Assembly: GCF_018555435.2 (NCBI RefSeq)
Contig: NZ_JAFEJT020000037.1
Location: forward strand, 1-32,349
Direction: 5' to 3'
Source of the DNA: Bifidobacterium amazonense
Lineage (GTDB): Bacteria > Actinomycetota > Actinomycetes > Actinomycetales > Bifidobacteriaceae
DNA: 32,349 nt
The notes under the pieces are model-generated. The model saw only the letters and a list, made by a program, of their open reading frames with translations. It made no database searches and had not been told where the DNA came from. Positions 25,191 through 32,349 of this stretch are shown piece by piece (position 1 is the stretch's first letter; each line of letters starts with the position of its first letter). The translations under genes and the position numbers were made by a program.

Positions 25191-26474
25191 ATGACGACGG
25201 CCGAAACGATACCCGCCGGCGAGGCGTACACCGCCTTCGACGAGGAACGCTGGGCCCCCGAGCCGCCCAAGTCGCGCTCGCGCACCGCGTTCGAACGCGA
25301 CCGCGCGCGGCTCATCCACTCGTCCGCATTGCGCAGGCTCGGCGCGAAAAGCCAGGTGCTCGTCGCCGGCACCGACGACTTCGCGCGCACCAGGCTCACG
25401 CACACGCTCGAAGTCGCCCAGATCGGCCGGCAGATCGGCAAACTGCTCGGCTGCGATCCGGACGTCGTCGACTGCGCATGCCTCGCGCACGACCTCGGCC
25501 ACCCGCCGTTCGGACACAACGGCGAACAGGCGCTCGCCCGCATCGCCGCCAACATCGGCGGATTCGAAGGCAACGCGCAGACCCTGCGCCTGCTCACCCG
25601 GCTCGAACCGAAGATCATGTTCCCCGACGGACGTTCCGCCGGCGTCAACCTGACCCGAGCCTCGCTCGACGCGGCCGTCAAATACCCGTGGACGTTCGCC
25701 GAAGCGGGGCGCATCGCCGCGGCGCACGGCGCGAAACCCACCAAATTCTGCGTGTATCCGGACGACGAGCCGGTCTTCCATTGGCTCAAAAACAACGCCC
25801 CGGCTGCGACCAAGCCGATGGAGACGCAGGTCATGGACCTGGCCGACGACATCGCCTACTGCGTGCACGACGTGGAGGACGCGATCGCCACCGGCGCGTT
25901 CAATCCGATCGCGCTCGCTGACGCGAAGCTCATCGACCGCATCGTCGAGGCGACACGGCGCTGGTACGGCGAACGCTGGGACGCGGACCTGCTGGTCGCC
26001 GCGTTCGCGCGGTTGCGCCGGCTGCGACTCCTGCCCGACCATTTCAACGGTTCACGCTCCTCCCTCGCGCAGCTCAAGAACGCGACCAGCGACCTGATCG
26101 GCCGGTTCGCATGGTCCGTGGAGGAGGCGACGCGCGCCGCGTACGGATCCGGTCCGCTGGTGCGTTACGGTGCGAACGTGGTCATCCCCGAGGAGACGAG
26201 CTACGAGATCGTCGCGCTCAAAGGCGTCGCCGTGTACTTCGTGATGGAGCCGCGTTCGCGCGAACCATTGCATCGCGAGGAGCAGCGCATCGTCGAGGAT
26301 CTGATCGACGTGCTCATGGCCGACTCGCCGCGCCCGTCCGACGCGCTCGAAACCGTCTTCCTCGACGACTGGAACGAGGCGACCAACGACGACGAACGTC
26401 TGCGCGTCGCCGTTGACCAGGTCGCCTCACTCACCGACACCTCGGCGCTCGCACTGCACTCGATTCTGTGCTGA
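25191..26474 (+). CDS. dgt: Deoxyguanosinetriphosphate triphosphohydrolase-like protein
   Basis: A 427-residue HD-domain dNTPase that cleaves dGTP, or related dNTPs, to the nucleoside and triphosphate. The metal-binding set is visible: His71 in T-H-T-L-E-V, His100-Asp101 in C-L-A-H-D-L-G-H-P-P-F-G-H-N-G-E, and the later M-D-L-A-D-D-I-A-Y-C-V-H-D-V-E-D-A segment containing the final Asp. The N-terminal R-T-A-F-E-R-D-R-A-R-L-I-H-S-S-A-L-R-R-L is typical of the actinobacterial type. CAGGAG (25181-25186) sets the start at ATG 25191. The gene ends 17 bases before the convergent LacI-family gene, and no hairpin terminator is visible between them. Confidence 0.93.
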   Translation: MTTAETIPAGEAYTAFDEERWAPEPPKSRSRTAFERDRARLIHSSALRRLGAKSQVLVAGTDDFARTRLTHTLEVAQIGRQIGKLLGCDPDVVDCACLAHDLGHPPFGHNGEQALARIAANIGGFEGNAQTLRLLTRLEPKIMFPDGRSAGVNLTRASLDAAVKYPWTFAEAGRIAAAHGAKPTKFCVYPDDEPVFHWLKNNAPAATKPMETQVMDLADDIAYCVHDVEDAIATGAFNPIALADAKLIDRIVEATRRWYGERWDADLLVAAFARLRRLRLLPDHFNGSRSSLAQLKNATSDLIGRFAWSVEEATRAAYGSGPLVRYGANVVIPEETSYEIVALKGVAVYFVMEPRSREPLHREEQRIVEDLIDVLMADSPRPSDALETVFLDDWNEATNDDERLRVAVDQVASLTDTSALALHSILC

Positions 26475-26491
26475 TGCCGGGTCGGTATCGC

Positions 26492-27517
26492 TCAGCGTGC
26501 GGCGGGGCCGGACGACTGGCGGATCACCAGTTCGCCGGGGACTTCGACCAGCTGGGTTCGGCTGTCCACGCGGCCTTCGCCCAGGTCCGCGATGATGCCG
26601 GTCACCGCGTCGAACGCGGCCGCGCCGGCGCGATGGAAATCCTGCCGTATCGTCGTGATCGCCGGATCCCAGATCGACGCGAGCGGATGATCGTCGAACC
26701 CGACGACCGACACGTCGTCCGGCACGCGGCGTCCGCCGTCGCGCAGGCCGCGGATCACGCCCATCGCGGTCTCGTCGTTGCCGGCGAACACCGCGGTGAC
26801 CGCCGGATCGTCGGCCAGACGGCGGCCGATCGCACGCGCGTCCTGCGGCCGCCACGTGCACGCGATCGGATCGGGGGCGACGATGCCCGCCTCCCGGCAC
26901 GCACGCTGCCAGCCGGCCATGCGCGAATAGCTGCCCACGCCTCCCGGAATGCCGATGTACTGCACGCTGCGGTGACCCAGCTCCAGCAGATGCCGGGTGA
27001 TGCGGTAGCCGCCGTCGTCCTCCGCCAGCGAGATCTGCGCGAACCGTTCATCGCGGTTGCCGGCGATCACCGCGGTCGGCAGGTCGTGCGGGACCAGATC
27101 AAGCACGTCCGCGCATTCGGGATCGAAATTCATGAGGATCAGACCCGCCGGGTTGCGATCCAGACAGGAACGCACCTCGTGCGCCACGTCGCGCCCGCCC
27201 AGCACGAACACGTCCGGCGAATAGCCGCCGCCGTGCGCCCGCTGTTCGATGCCCTTGTACGTCTGCGCCTGGCCGAACAGCGTGATGTCGGCGCACATGA
27301 CGGCGATCATGCTCGTGCGTTCGTTGACGAGCGCCTGTGCGATCGGATTGGGCCGGTATCCGAGCATGTCGATCGCGCGGGCGATGCGCGTGCGCTTCTC
27401 GTCGCTGACGCCGCGGTCGTTGAGATACCGGGACACGGTGGGCACGGACACGCCGGCCAGCGCGGCCACGTCCTTGATGGATGCCGGTTTGGTGTCGGTG
27501 CTGCGTCGGCGGGCCAT
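26492..27517 (-). CDS. LacI-family transcriptional regulator
   Basis: A 341-residue LacI/GalR repressor. Residues about 13-35 form the helix-turn-helix (S-I-K-D-V-A-A-L-A-G-V-S-V-P-T-V-S-R-Y-L-N), followed by the hinge helix region Y-R-P-N-P-I-A-Q-A-L. The remaining part is a periplasmic-binding-like sugar-sensing domain, with F-A-G-N-D-E-T-A-M-G-V and V-S-V-V-G-F-D-D-H-P-L-A as family marks. GGGAG at 27526-27530 precedes the ATG. It lies downstream of, and on the same strand as, the MFS transporter, with its own -10 element in the gap. The LacI-type site in the transporter promoter (29149-29160) is its most likely target. The effector is unknown. Confidence 0.92.
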   Translation of the reverse strand: MARRRSTDTKPASIKDVAALAGVSVPTVSRYLNDRGVSDEKRTRIARAIDMLGYRPNPIAQALVNERTSMIAVMCADITLFGQAQTYKGIEQRAHGGGYSPDVFVLGGRDVAHEVRSCLDRNPAGLILMNFDPECADVLDLVPHDLPTAVIAGNRDERFAQISLAEDDGGYRITRHLLELGHRSVQYIGIPGGVGSYSRMAGWQRACREAGIVAPDPIACTWRPQDARAIGRRLADDPAVTAVFAGNDETAMGVIRGLRDGGRRVPDDVSVVGFDDHPLASIWDPAITTIRQDFHRAGAAAFDAVTGIIADLGEGRVDSRTQLVEVPGELVIRQSSGPAAR

Positions 27518-27540
27518 GCGCGCGTCTCCCTGTGCTGGTT

Positions 27541-27585
27541 GTGATGTTCCTGTTGTTTTGTTGCGGTTGCGGTTGCCGTTGCTGC
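27541..27585 (-). repeat. Short hexanucleotide GTTGCG/GTTGCC run in the regulator leader
   Basis: On the + strand GGTTGCGGTTGCGGTTGCCG and flanking GTTGTT units form a short period-6 repeat in the untranslated leader of the LacI-family gene. The transcript (minus strand) would be a CA-rich, poorly structured leader. No function is assigned. Confidence 0.5.
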
Positions 27586-27622
27586 GATGTGTGTCTGCCG
27601 CGAGCGCTGTATCCCGGCGTTC

Positions 27623-27628
27623 ATTATA
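27623..27628 (-). promoter_or_regulatory. -10 element for the LacI-family gene
   Basis: The minus strand reads TATAAT, a perfect -10 consensus, 106 bases upstream of the regulator start, in the 229-base gap after the MFS gene. The -35 at 17-bp spacing is poor (CCGGCA). It suggests the regulator can be transcribed separately from the transporter. Confidence 0.5.
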
Positions 27629-27746
27629 CGGTTCGCCCGTTCCCGTGCCGGCGTGCGATGCCGCGGCCGGGCGGGGACGGGCGGGACCGGCGGACGAGGG
27701 GCATGCCGTTCGCGGCGGAGCGTCTACCGGGCTACCGAGCGGGCGC

Positions 27747-28967
27747 CTACCGGGAGAGCGCGGGGAACGGCTTGTTCGTGCGGTGCGTGGCGCGCCAGAC
27801 GACGAACACGGCGATGATGATCGCGAAGCCGGCGGTGAACCACGGGAACGGCGCGGCCGGATCGGACGAGCCGGTGATCGCCGAGACGGCCTTCATCGCC
27901 AGCGGCGAGACGAACACGCCGACGTGGAACGACAGGATGATCATCGTCGACCAGAACGCCTGCGCGCTCTTCTTCGCATACGTGGGGATGCGGTTGCACA
28001 GGAACGGTCCGAGGATCGGGCCGGGGATGTTGAACAGGAAGAAGCCGGCGACGAGCACGGGGAAGCTGTTGCCGCACACGGACACCAGCAGGCTGCCGAG
28101 GAAGTAGATGCCCATGCCGATCAGGAACGTCATGTCGCCGAAGCGCTTTTCCAGCAGGCCGTAGACGAATCCGGCCACCACGGCGAACAGCACGCCGACG
28201 GAGATGATGACGGACGAATCGAAGTTCCTGTCGTTCAGGATATGCTGCGCGATTTCGGCGAACCGCACGTTGATCGCGTTGAAGAACACCATGTACAGCG
28301 CGGCGCACGCGCAGAACGCGCCCAGCACCGGGCTGGTGCGCTCCGGGTAACGGTTGGCTTCGGCCGTCTCGTCCTCGAAGTCGGTGGCGCCCGACTTGTC
28401 GAGATGCACGTCGGGCACCTGGATCCAGAACCAGATGAGCACCGGGAACGCGAACAGGTAGACGACGAACGCGCCCTTCCAGCCGGCGGCGAGGACGAAC
28501 ACGGAGACGAGCGCGGTCATCACCGCCTGGCCAAGGTTCTCGGTCGCGCCGCGGATACCGAGCAGCGTGGCGCGGCGGTCGCCCGAATACAGCATCTGGA
28601 TCAGCGTGATGGCCAGCGAGTTATAGAGGCCCAGGCCCATGCCGAAGAGCACGCGGGCGGCCATCACCACGGCGAAGTTGGTGGCGAACATCGGCACGAA
28701 CGCGGTGACGCCCACCAGGAACAGGCCGGAGGCGATCACCTTCTTCAGTCCGAAGAGGCGGGCCAGCGCGGGGCTGAAGATCAGCGTGACGAGCGCGGTG
28801 AGCGACGGCGTGGTGCTCAGCAGCTCGGCCGACGTGTTGTCGACGCTGAGCGCGCGTCCGAGCTGGGGGATGACGCCGTTGACGACGCTGTAGCTGGTCA
28901 GGAACAGCGAGATCGACAGCATCGGCAGGATCACTGCCAACGAGTTGACGTTCTTCTGGTGTGTCAT
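27747..28967 (-). CDS. Major facilitator superfamily transporter
   Basis: A 406-residue membrane protein with about 12 helices in two halves of six. The MFS loop 2-3 motif appears as L-A-R-L-F-G-L-K-K-V and the helix 4 region as A-A-R-V-L-F-G-M-G-L-G-L-Y-N-S. A charged cytosolic loop (about 190-215: D-K-S-G-A-T-D-F-E-D-E-T) separates the halves. The start has AAAGGAAAG (28970-28978) before ATG. Its promoter carries a LacI-type operator, and a LacI-family gene follows, so a sugar or sugar-derived substrate is likely, though this branch of MFS also contains drug-type exporters. It is not adjacent to the GH run, and a link to xylan sugars is not shown. Confidence 0.9.
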   Translation of the reverse strand: MTHQKNVNSLAVILPMLSISLFLTSYSVVNGVIPQLGRALSVDNTSAELLSTTPSLTALVTLIFSPALARLFGLKKVIASGLFLVGVTAFVPMFATNFAVVMAARVLFGMGLGLYNSLAITLIQMLYSGDRRATLLGIRGATENLGQAVMTALVSVFVLAAGWKGAFVVYLFAFPVLIWFWIQVPDVHLDKSGATDFEDETAEANRYPERTSPVLGAFCACAALYMVFFNAINVRFAEIAQHILNDRNFDSSVIISVGVLFAVVAGFVYGLLEKRFGDMTFLIGMGIYFLGSLLVSVCGNSFPVLVAGFFLFNIPGPILGPFLCNRIPTYAKKSAQAFWSTMIILSFHVGVFVSPLAMKAVSAITGSSDPAAPFPWFTAGFAIIIAVFVVWRATHRTNKPFPALSR

Positions 28968-29138
28968 GGCTTTCCTTTGTATGTTGCCGTATCCCGCGGT
29001 GCGCCGCCGCGTCCTGCGGCGCGGGGCGGTGGCTTGCGGTATGGCGGTGGCTTGTGGTGTGACGGCCTGCGGCTGCCGATGGATACGTATCGACGGCGGA
29101 GTCGGCGCGGCGCCGTTCGGTCGCGCTTTCAGTCAGGG

Positions 29139-29167
29139 ACTATAACGCGATAACGTTTTCAAATCAA
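29139..29167 (-). promoter_or_regulatory. Promoter of the MFS gene with embedded LacI-type operator
   Basis: On the minus strand TTGATT (29162-29167) and TATAGT (29139-29144) are separated by exactly 17 bases, a good sigma-70 type promoter. The spacer contains GAAAACGTTATC (29149-29160), a near-palindrome centred on AACGTT as expected for LacI-family operators. A bound repressor would cover the promoter. The leader to the ATG would be about 165 bases. Confidence 0.7.
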
Positions 29168-29221
29168 CTTTTGGATGGGATGATGCAGATATTTTCCAAG
29201 TTTTTCAATGGGATTAGACTG

Positions 29222-29262
29222 CCGATCATATCGGTGACGATACCGATCATGAAATCGATATC
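29222..29262. repeat. CCGATCAT/ATCGG repeats upstream of dnaG
   Basis: CCGATCAT occurs at 29222-29229 and 29243-29250; ATCGG follows the first copy, and ATCGATATCG follows the second. This gives nested inverted pairs (CCGAT/ATCGG; ATCGGT/ACCGAT). The stretch lies about 60-100 bases before dnaG and about 55 bases beyond the MFS promoter. It may be a binding site. Otherwise, 28968-29322 holds the MFS leader and promoter and no gene. Confidence 0.4.
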
Positions 29263-29322
29263 GTGCGATGCCGTCGTCCAACGCTCCGTGTCGTTCCCAA
29301 CATGCCGGTACCCTAGGGGACT

Positions 29323-31476
29323 ATGGCCGGGATGATCAAAAAGGAAGACGTGGAAAAGGTGCGCGCGCGGGCGGACCTGTACGACATCGTGTCCGCGAGC
29401 GTGACGCTCAAGGCATCCGGCACGGGCACCTACGTGGGCCTGTGCCCGTTCCACGACGAGAAGACCCCGAGCTTCAACGTGCGCCCGGCGCTCGGCGTCT
29501 GGCACTGCTTCGGCTGCGGGCTCGGCGGCGACGTGTTCAAATTCGTCGAACAGCAGGAGAACATCGACTTCCGCGAAGCCGTCGAACTGCTCGCCGACCG
29601 CTACCACATCGAACTGCATTACGAGAACGGCTCGTCCGCCGACAAGCCGGCCGGTTCCAAACGCGCGCGCCTGATCGAGGCCAACGAGGAGGCGCAGCGC
29701 TTCTTCGTCTCACAGATCCTCACCAAGGAGGCGCTGCCCGCACGCAAGCTGCTCGGCGGACGCAACTTCAGCCAGGCCGACTGCGAACGCTTCGGCTGCG
29801 GCTACGCGCCGCAAGGCTGGGACAATCTCGTCCGCCACCTCGCCGGCAAGGGCTTCACGCAGCAGGAGATGCTCGACGCCGGGCTTGCCCGGCAGGGCCA
29901 GCGCGGCGTGTACGACTACTTCCGCGGCCGCGTCACCTGGCCGATCCGCGACTCGACCGGCCGCACGCTCGGCTTCGGCGCGCGCAAGCTGTACGAGGAC
30001 GACCAGATCAGCGCGAAATACATCAACACGCCCGACACGGCGCTCTACCGCAAAACGCAGGTCCTGTACGGCATCGACATCGCCAAGTCGGCGATCGTGA
30101 AGAAACGGCAGGTCGTCATCGTCGAAGGCTACACGGACGTCATGGCCATGCACCTGGCCGGCATCGACACGGCCGTCGCGACATGCGGCACCGCGTTCGG
30201 CGCGGAACATGCGAAAATCGTGCGCCGGCTCATCGCCGACGACTCGCTCGGCGCGATCCAGCTCGTCGGCCCGCTCAAGGTCGAAGGCCAGTCGATGAGC
30301 TCGCGCATCGTATTCACGTTCGACGGCGACGCGGCCGGGCAGAAGGCCGCGCTGCACGCGTTCGGACTCGACTCGGCGTTCCTGTCGCAGACGTTCGTGG
30401 CCGTCGCCGACGACAATCTCGACCCGTGCGACCTGCGGATCGAACGCGGCAACGAGGCGGTGCGCTCGCTGATCGCGGGAGCCCGGCCATTGTACGATTT
30501 CGTCATCGACGCAGCGATCAACCGATTCGACACGTCGTACACGACCGGGCAGATGGGCGCGGTCAAGGCCGCGGCGCCGCTCATCGCGCAGATCCGCGAC
30601 CGGTCGCTGCTCGACATCTACACGCGCAAGGCGACGCGGCGCATCGGCGTCGATCTCGACATCATGCAGCGCGAAGTACGCGACGCGCGACGGCGGCAGC
30701 ACGTGCGCGACGAGGACGCGTACGCGCCGAAACGGCGGTTCGCCGGGGCCGGCGGGGGAGCGGGCGAATTCGGCGAAAACGCCGGGTTCGGCAGCGGCTC
30801 CGGGTTCGCCGGGCGCGGGCAGTCGGCCGGCAACCCGTACGCGAATCCGTCCGCGCGGCGTGCGCTCGAACGGCGGGACGCGAACGAGCAGACGTATTTC
30901 AAGATCGACGATGCGGTGTTCATCTGCGAACAGCAGTTCATGGCGATGCTGGTGCAGGTGCCGCGCGCGATCGACCGCGACCGGTTCGCGTCGCTCACGT
31001 TGGCGAACTTCATGACGCCGGTGTTCCGTTCGCTGTTCCAGGCGATCGCCGCGGCGGGCGGACTGCCGGCCGACGACATGCCGCAGGGACTGTGGATGCA
31101 CAATCTCATCAAGGCGGGCGGGCCGATGCTCGAATCGGTGGTCAACGAACTTGCGGTGATGCCGCTGCCGCTGCCGCCCAGCGAGAACGACGTGCGCGAA
31201 TCGGACGCGCGTGCCGGAGGCGTGCCCGGTGCGGACGGAACGAATCCGGCCGCCGCGCAGCTGCGCCCGGCCACGGCCGACGAGCGCCGCTACGCTACCG
31301 AACTGCTCGCCCGGCTGCTCGACATCGGCTTCATGCGGCGGATCGGCGCGGCCAAACGCCAGATGGCCGCCCTGCCGGACGGCACGGAGAAAATTGCGCT
31401 GCTCGGCCAGATCACGCAGATGGAAACCGCGCGCAAAAACCTTCAATCCGAGATCTTCGGCGGCAACATCGGGTAG
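29323..31476 (+). CDS. dnaG: DNA primase
   Basis: A 717-residue replicative primase that makes RNA primers at the replication fork. The CHC2 zinc domain has Cys41, His44 (C-P-F-H-D-E-K-T-P-S-F) and Cys62, Cys65 (H-C-F-G-C-G). The catalytic TOPRIM domain shows Glu268 in V-E-G-Y-T-D-V and Asp334/Asp336 in F-D-G-D-A-A-G-Q-K. The C-terminal helicase-binding part follows a Gly/Arg-rich linker (about 465-520). It is longer than the E. coli enzyme (581 residues), mainly through the linker and an extended stretch between the two TOPRIM motifs, as in other actinobacteria. ATG 29323 has no good ribosome site; TACCCT at 29309-29314 could be a -10 giving a leaderless message. An alternative ATG is at 29332. 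Confidence 0.95.
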   Translation: MAGMIKKEDVEKVRARADLYDIVSASVTLKASGTGTYVGLCPFHDEKTPSFNVRPALGVWHCFGCGLGGDVFKFVEQQENIDFREAVELLADRYHIELHYENGSSADKPAGSKRARLIEANEEAQRFFVSQILTKEALPARKLLGGRNFSQADCERFGCGYAPQGWDNLVRHLAGKGFTQQEMLDAGLARQGQRGVYDYFRGRVTWPIRDSTGRTLGFGARKLYEDDQISAKYINTPDTALYRKTQVLYGIDIAKSAIVKKRQVVIVEGYTDVMAMHLAGIDTAVATCGTAFGAEHAKIVRRLIADDSLGAIQLVGPLKVEGQSMSSRIVFTFDGDAAGQKAALHAFGLDSAFLSQTFVAVADDNLDPCDLRIERGNEAVRSLIAGARPLYDFVIDAAINRFDTSYTTGQMGAVKAAAPLIAQIRDRSLLDIYTRKATRRIGVDLDIMQREVRDARRRQHVRDEDAYAPKRRFAGAGGGAGEFGENAGFGSGSGFAGRGQSAGNPYANPSARRALERRDANEQTYFKIDDAVFICEQQFMAMLVQVPRAIDRDRFASLTLANFMTPVFRSLFQAIAAAGGLPADDMPQGLWMHNLIKAGGPMLESVVNELAVMPLPLPPSENDVRESDARAGGVPGADGTNPAAAQLRPATADERRYATELLARLLDIGFMRRIGAAKRQMAALPDGTEKIALLGQITQMETARKNLQSEIFGGNIG

Positions 31477-31495
31477 TTGATTTTGGTCCGGATCA

Positions 31496-31702
31496 GGTCA
31501 CGCGATGGCATTTCGGCGTGGTTTTCCATCTTGTGACTTTGCCATTGGTCACGGGATGGTAGAATCGCTTGTTTTGCCATCCCGTGACCGCGAAATCGTG
31601 GTTTTCGAGGTCACGCGATGGTATTGACTCGTTTCAATCCATTGCGTGCGTAATCGGCTGGTCACGGGATGGCAAAAACTCTCATTGTTCCATCGCGTGA
31701 CC
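31496..31702. repeat. Array of four hairpins from a GGTCACGSGATGGYA motif in alternating orientation
   Basis: Starting 20 bases after the dnaG stop there are eight motif copies: + at 31496-31510, 31547-31561, 31609-31623 and 31660-31674, and - at 31526-31537, 31575-31589, 31639-31650 and 31690-31702. Orientation alternates strictly, so each + copy can pair with the next - copy. The loops are 15, 13, 15 and 15 bases. The + copies are spaced 51, 62 and 51 bases. The second hairpin is perfect over 15 bp with the variant GGG matched by CCC; the first and third right arms are degraded. No reading frame or T-run accompanies them. A 3' end structure for dnaG, a protein-binding array or a palindromic repeat family are possible. 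Confidence 0.8.
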
Positions 31703-31733
31703 GGTGCGAGGCAGTGCCGTTCCGGTGGTGGTT

Positions 31734-32140
31734 TGTCACACTTGGCCGTTTCAGGCTGATTCGTACGGAATGTGGCGCGTTTTGCTGTCACGCAATCTCA
31801 GAAAACACTCCTGCCGGCGAAGCGTGACGGCACCGGTGTCATACTTCATCCAGAAACGGCGATACTGGCCGGGCGTGACAGGCGGTGTCTCACGGGATCC
31901 CAGTAATACCAACGATCGGCCGACATATGTCCCCAACCGTGCACATGCTCCATGTCACACCTGACCGAAGATCCTGGTTCCAGCAAAGGTGTGACATCAA
32001 ATCAGGCCACACTCGCACCGTGCATGCGTTTTCAGACAAAGCGTGACAACAGACGAGCCACGTACGAGAACAGGCCCAAAGAGAAGGGCATGGTTTTCCT
32101 GTCCTCTTATGCTTTTACCGATCGTCCCAGCGCGTGACAT
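31734..32140. repeat. Looser set of GTGACA/TGTCAC copies
   Basis: After the hairpin array, TGTCACAC or TGTCACGC occurs at 31734-31741, 31786-31793 and 31953-31960, and GCGTGAC or GTGTGACA at 31822-31828, 31873-31880, 31990-31997, 32041-32048 and 32132-32139. One pair is a clean 11-bp inverted repeat (31952-31962 with 31987-31997). The shared GTCACGC links them to the preceding array. No gene is credible in 31477-32313: short open frames there lack ribosome sites and family features. Confidence 0.5.
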
Positions 32141-32215
32141 CGCAATACCAAGACTGCACGGACACTTCAACGACAAACTCATGCACGCCAAAACGCGAAG
32201 AGCCATTGAAGAGGA

Positions 32216-32246
32216 CCGACGTCCTAGTATTTCGTCGGGTTTAATT
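32216..32246 (+). terminator. Possible intrinsic terminator
   Basis: CCGACG (32216-32221) pairs with CGTCGG (32233-32238) across an 11-base loop and is followed by GTTTAATTT. The stem is short, so this is tentative. It would end any transcript running through the repeat region before the gene that starts at 32314. Confidence 0.4.
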
Positions 32247-32313
32247 TGCCTTTTGTGTGTGGTTGTGTTCTTCTTGGATTGTGTGTGGTGTTTGTCCAAG
32301 GGAGGGCCGCGGG

Positions 32314-32349
32314 ATGTCGCGTAGGGTCAGGGTCGTGTTGGGTGATGGT
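32314..32349 (+). CDS. Start of an unknown gene (partial, 12 codons)
   Basis: AAGGGAGGG (32298-32306) precedes ATG 32314 at good spacing, and the frame is open to the window end, reading M-S-R-R-V-R-V-V-L-G-D-G. The R-V-R-V-V-L start resembles the first strand of a response-regulator receiver domain, but that usually runs into an acidic pair, here G-D-G instead. Twelve codons are too few for a family call. Confidence 0.45.
   Translation, partial: MSRRVRVVLGDG

Noticed and set aside
23754..26042. 762-codon minus-strand open frame across alr and dgt
   Set aside because: It spans two genes with clear catalytic motifs on the other strand, as well as a simple repeat. Its Arg/Val/Asp/Gly-rich composition is that of an antisense shadow.
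27249..29153. 634-codon plus-strand open frame across the LacI and MFS genes
   Set aside because: It is antisense to two clear genes, runs through the promoter and has low-complexity Glu/His/Arg composition.
31496..31702. CRISPR array or integron attC cluster
   Set aside because: The units are inverted pairs with 13-15 base loops rather than direct repeats with 30-base spacers, and no attC core sites or integrase are seen.
31952..32137. Short open frames in the 3' gene-free region
   Set aside because: No ribosome site, no recognisable domain, and they run through repeat copies.
1..32349. tRNA, rRNA, insertion sequences or attachment sites
   Set aside because: No tRNA-like T-loop, rRNA stretch, transposase, integrase or terminal inverted repeats were recognised on either strand by eye.

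Overview
The window looks like chromosome from a high-GC actinobacterium, most likely Bifidobacterium or a close relative in Bifidobacteriaceae. The basis is GC-rich wobble positions, strong AAGGAG-type ribosome binding sites, and the housekeeping set alr, dgt and dnaG with bifidobacterial-looking protein sequences. This assignment rests on recalled family sequences, not on a search.

Region 1 (1-20495) is one long + strand run of carbohydrate-active enzyme genes with short gaps and no visible internal terminator. In order it holds: the 3' end of a GH3 glycosidase, an SGNH/SASA acetylesterase, a GH2 enzyme, a GH8 reducing-end xylosidase (Rex type), a GH43, a GH67 alpha-glucuronidase, a second GH43, a GH120 beta-xylosidase, a predicted helical-barrel protein I cannot place, a GH95 enzyme and a second GH2. 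None of the proteins complete within the window shows a signal peptide. The set reads as a cytosolic pathway that strips acetyl, glucuronosyl, arabinosyl and galactosyl groups from imported substituted xylo-oligosaccharides and cuts the backbone to xylose. No transporter or regulator of this run lies in the window; they are presumably upstream of base 1 or elsewhere.

Region 2 (20496-22024) is the edge of the run. It has a decayed GH43 fragment with a one-base frameshift, a GNAT acetyltransferase gene, and a 450-base gene-free stretch with six inverted copies of GTGGGGAAAT, a 15-base direct repeat and a perfect 20-bp inverted repeat.

Region 3 (22025-31476) is more ordinary chromosome: an APC-family amino acid permease (-), divergent alr (+), dgt (+), a LacI-family regulator (-) and an MFS transporter (-) whose promoter carries a LacI-type operator, then dnaG (+).

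Region 4 (31477-32349) is about 840 bases without a convincing gene. It starts with a regular array of four hairpins built from a 13-15 base GGTCACGSGATGGYA motif in strictly alternating orientation, followed by looser GTGACA/TGTCAC copies, a possible terminator, and the first 12 codons of a new gene.

The least explained items are the unplaced barrel protein at 13728-15758 with its small upstream reading frame and alternative RNA pairing, and the two alternating-orientation repeat arrays, which share a layout but not a sequence.
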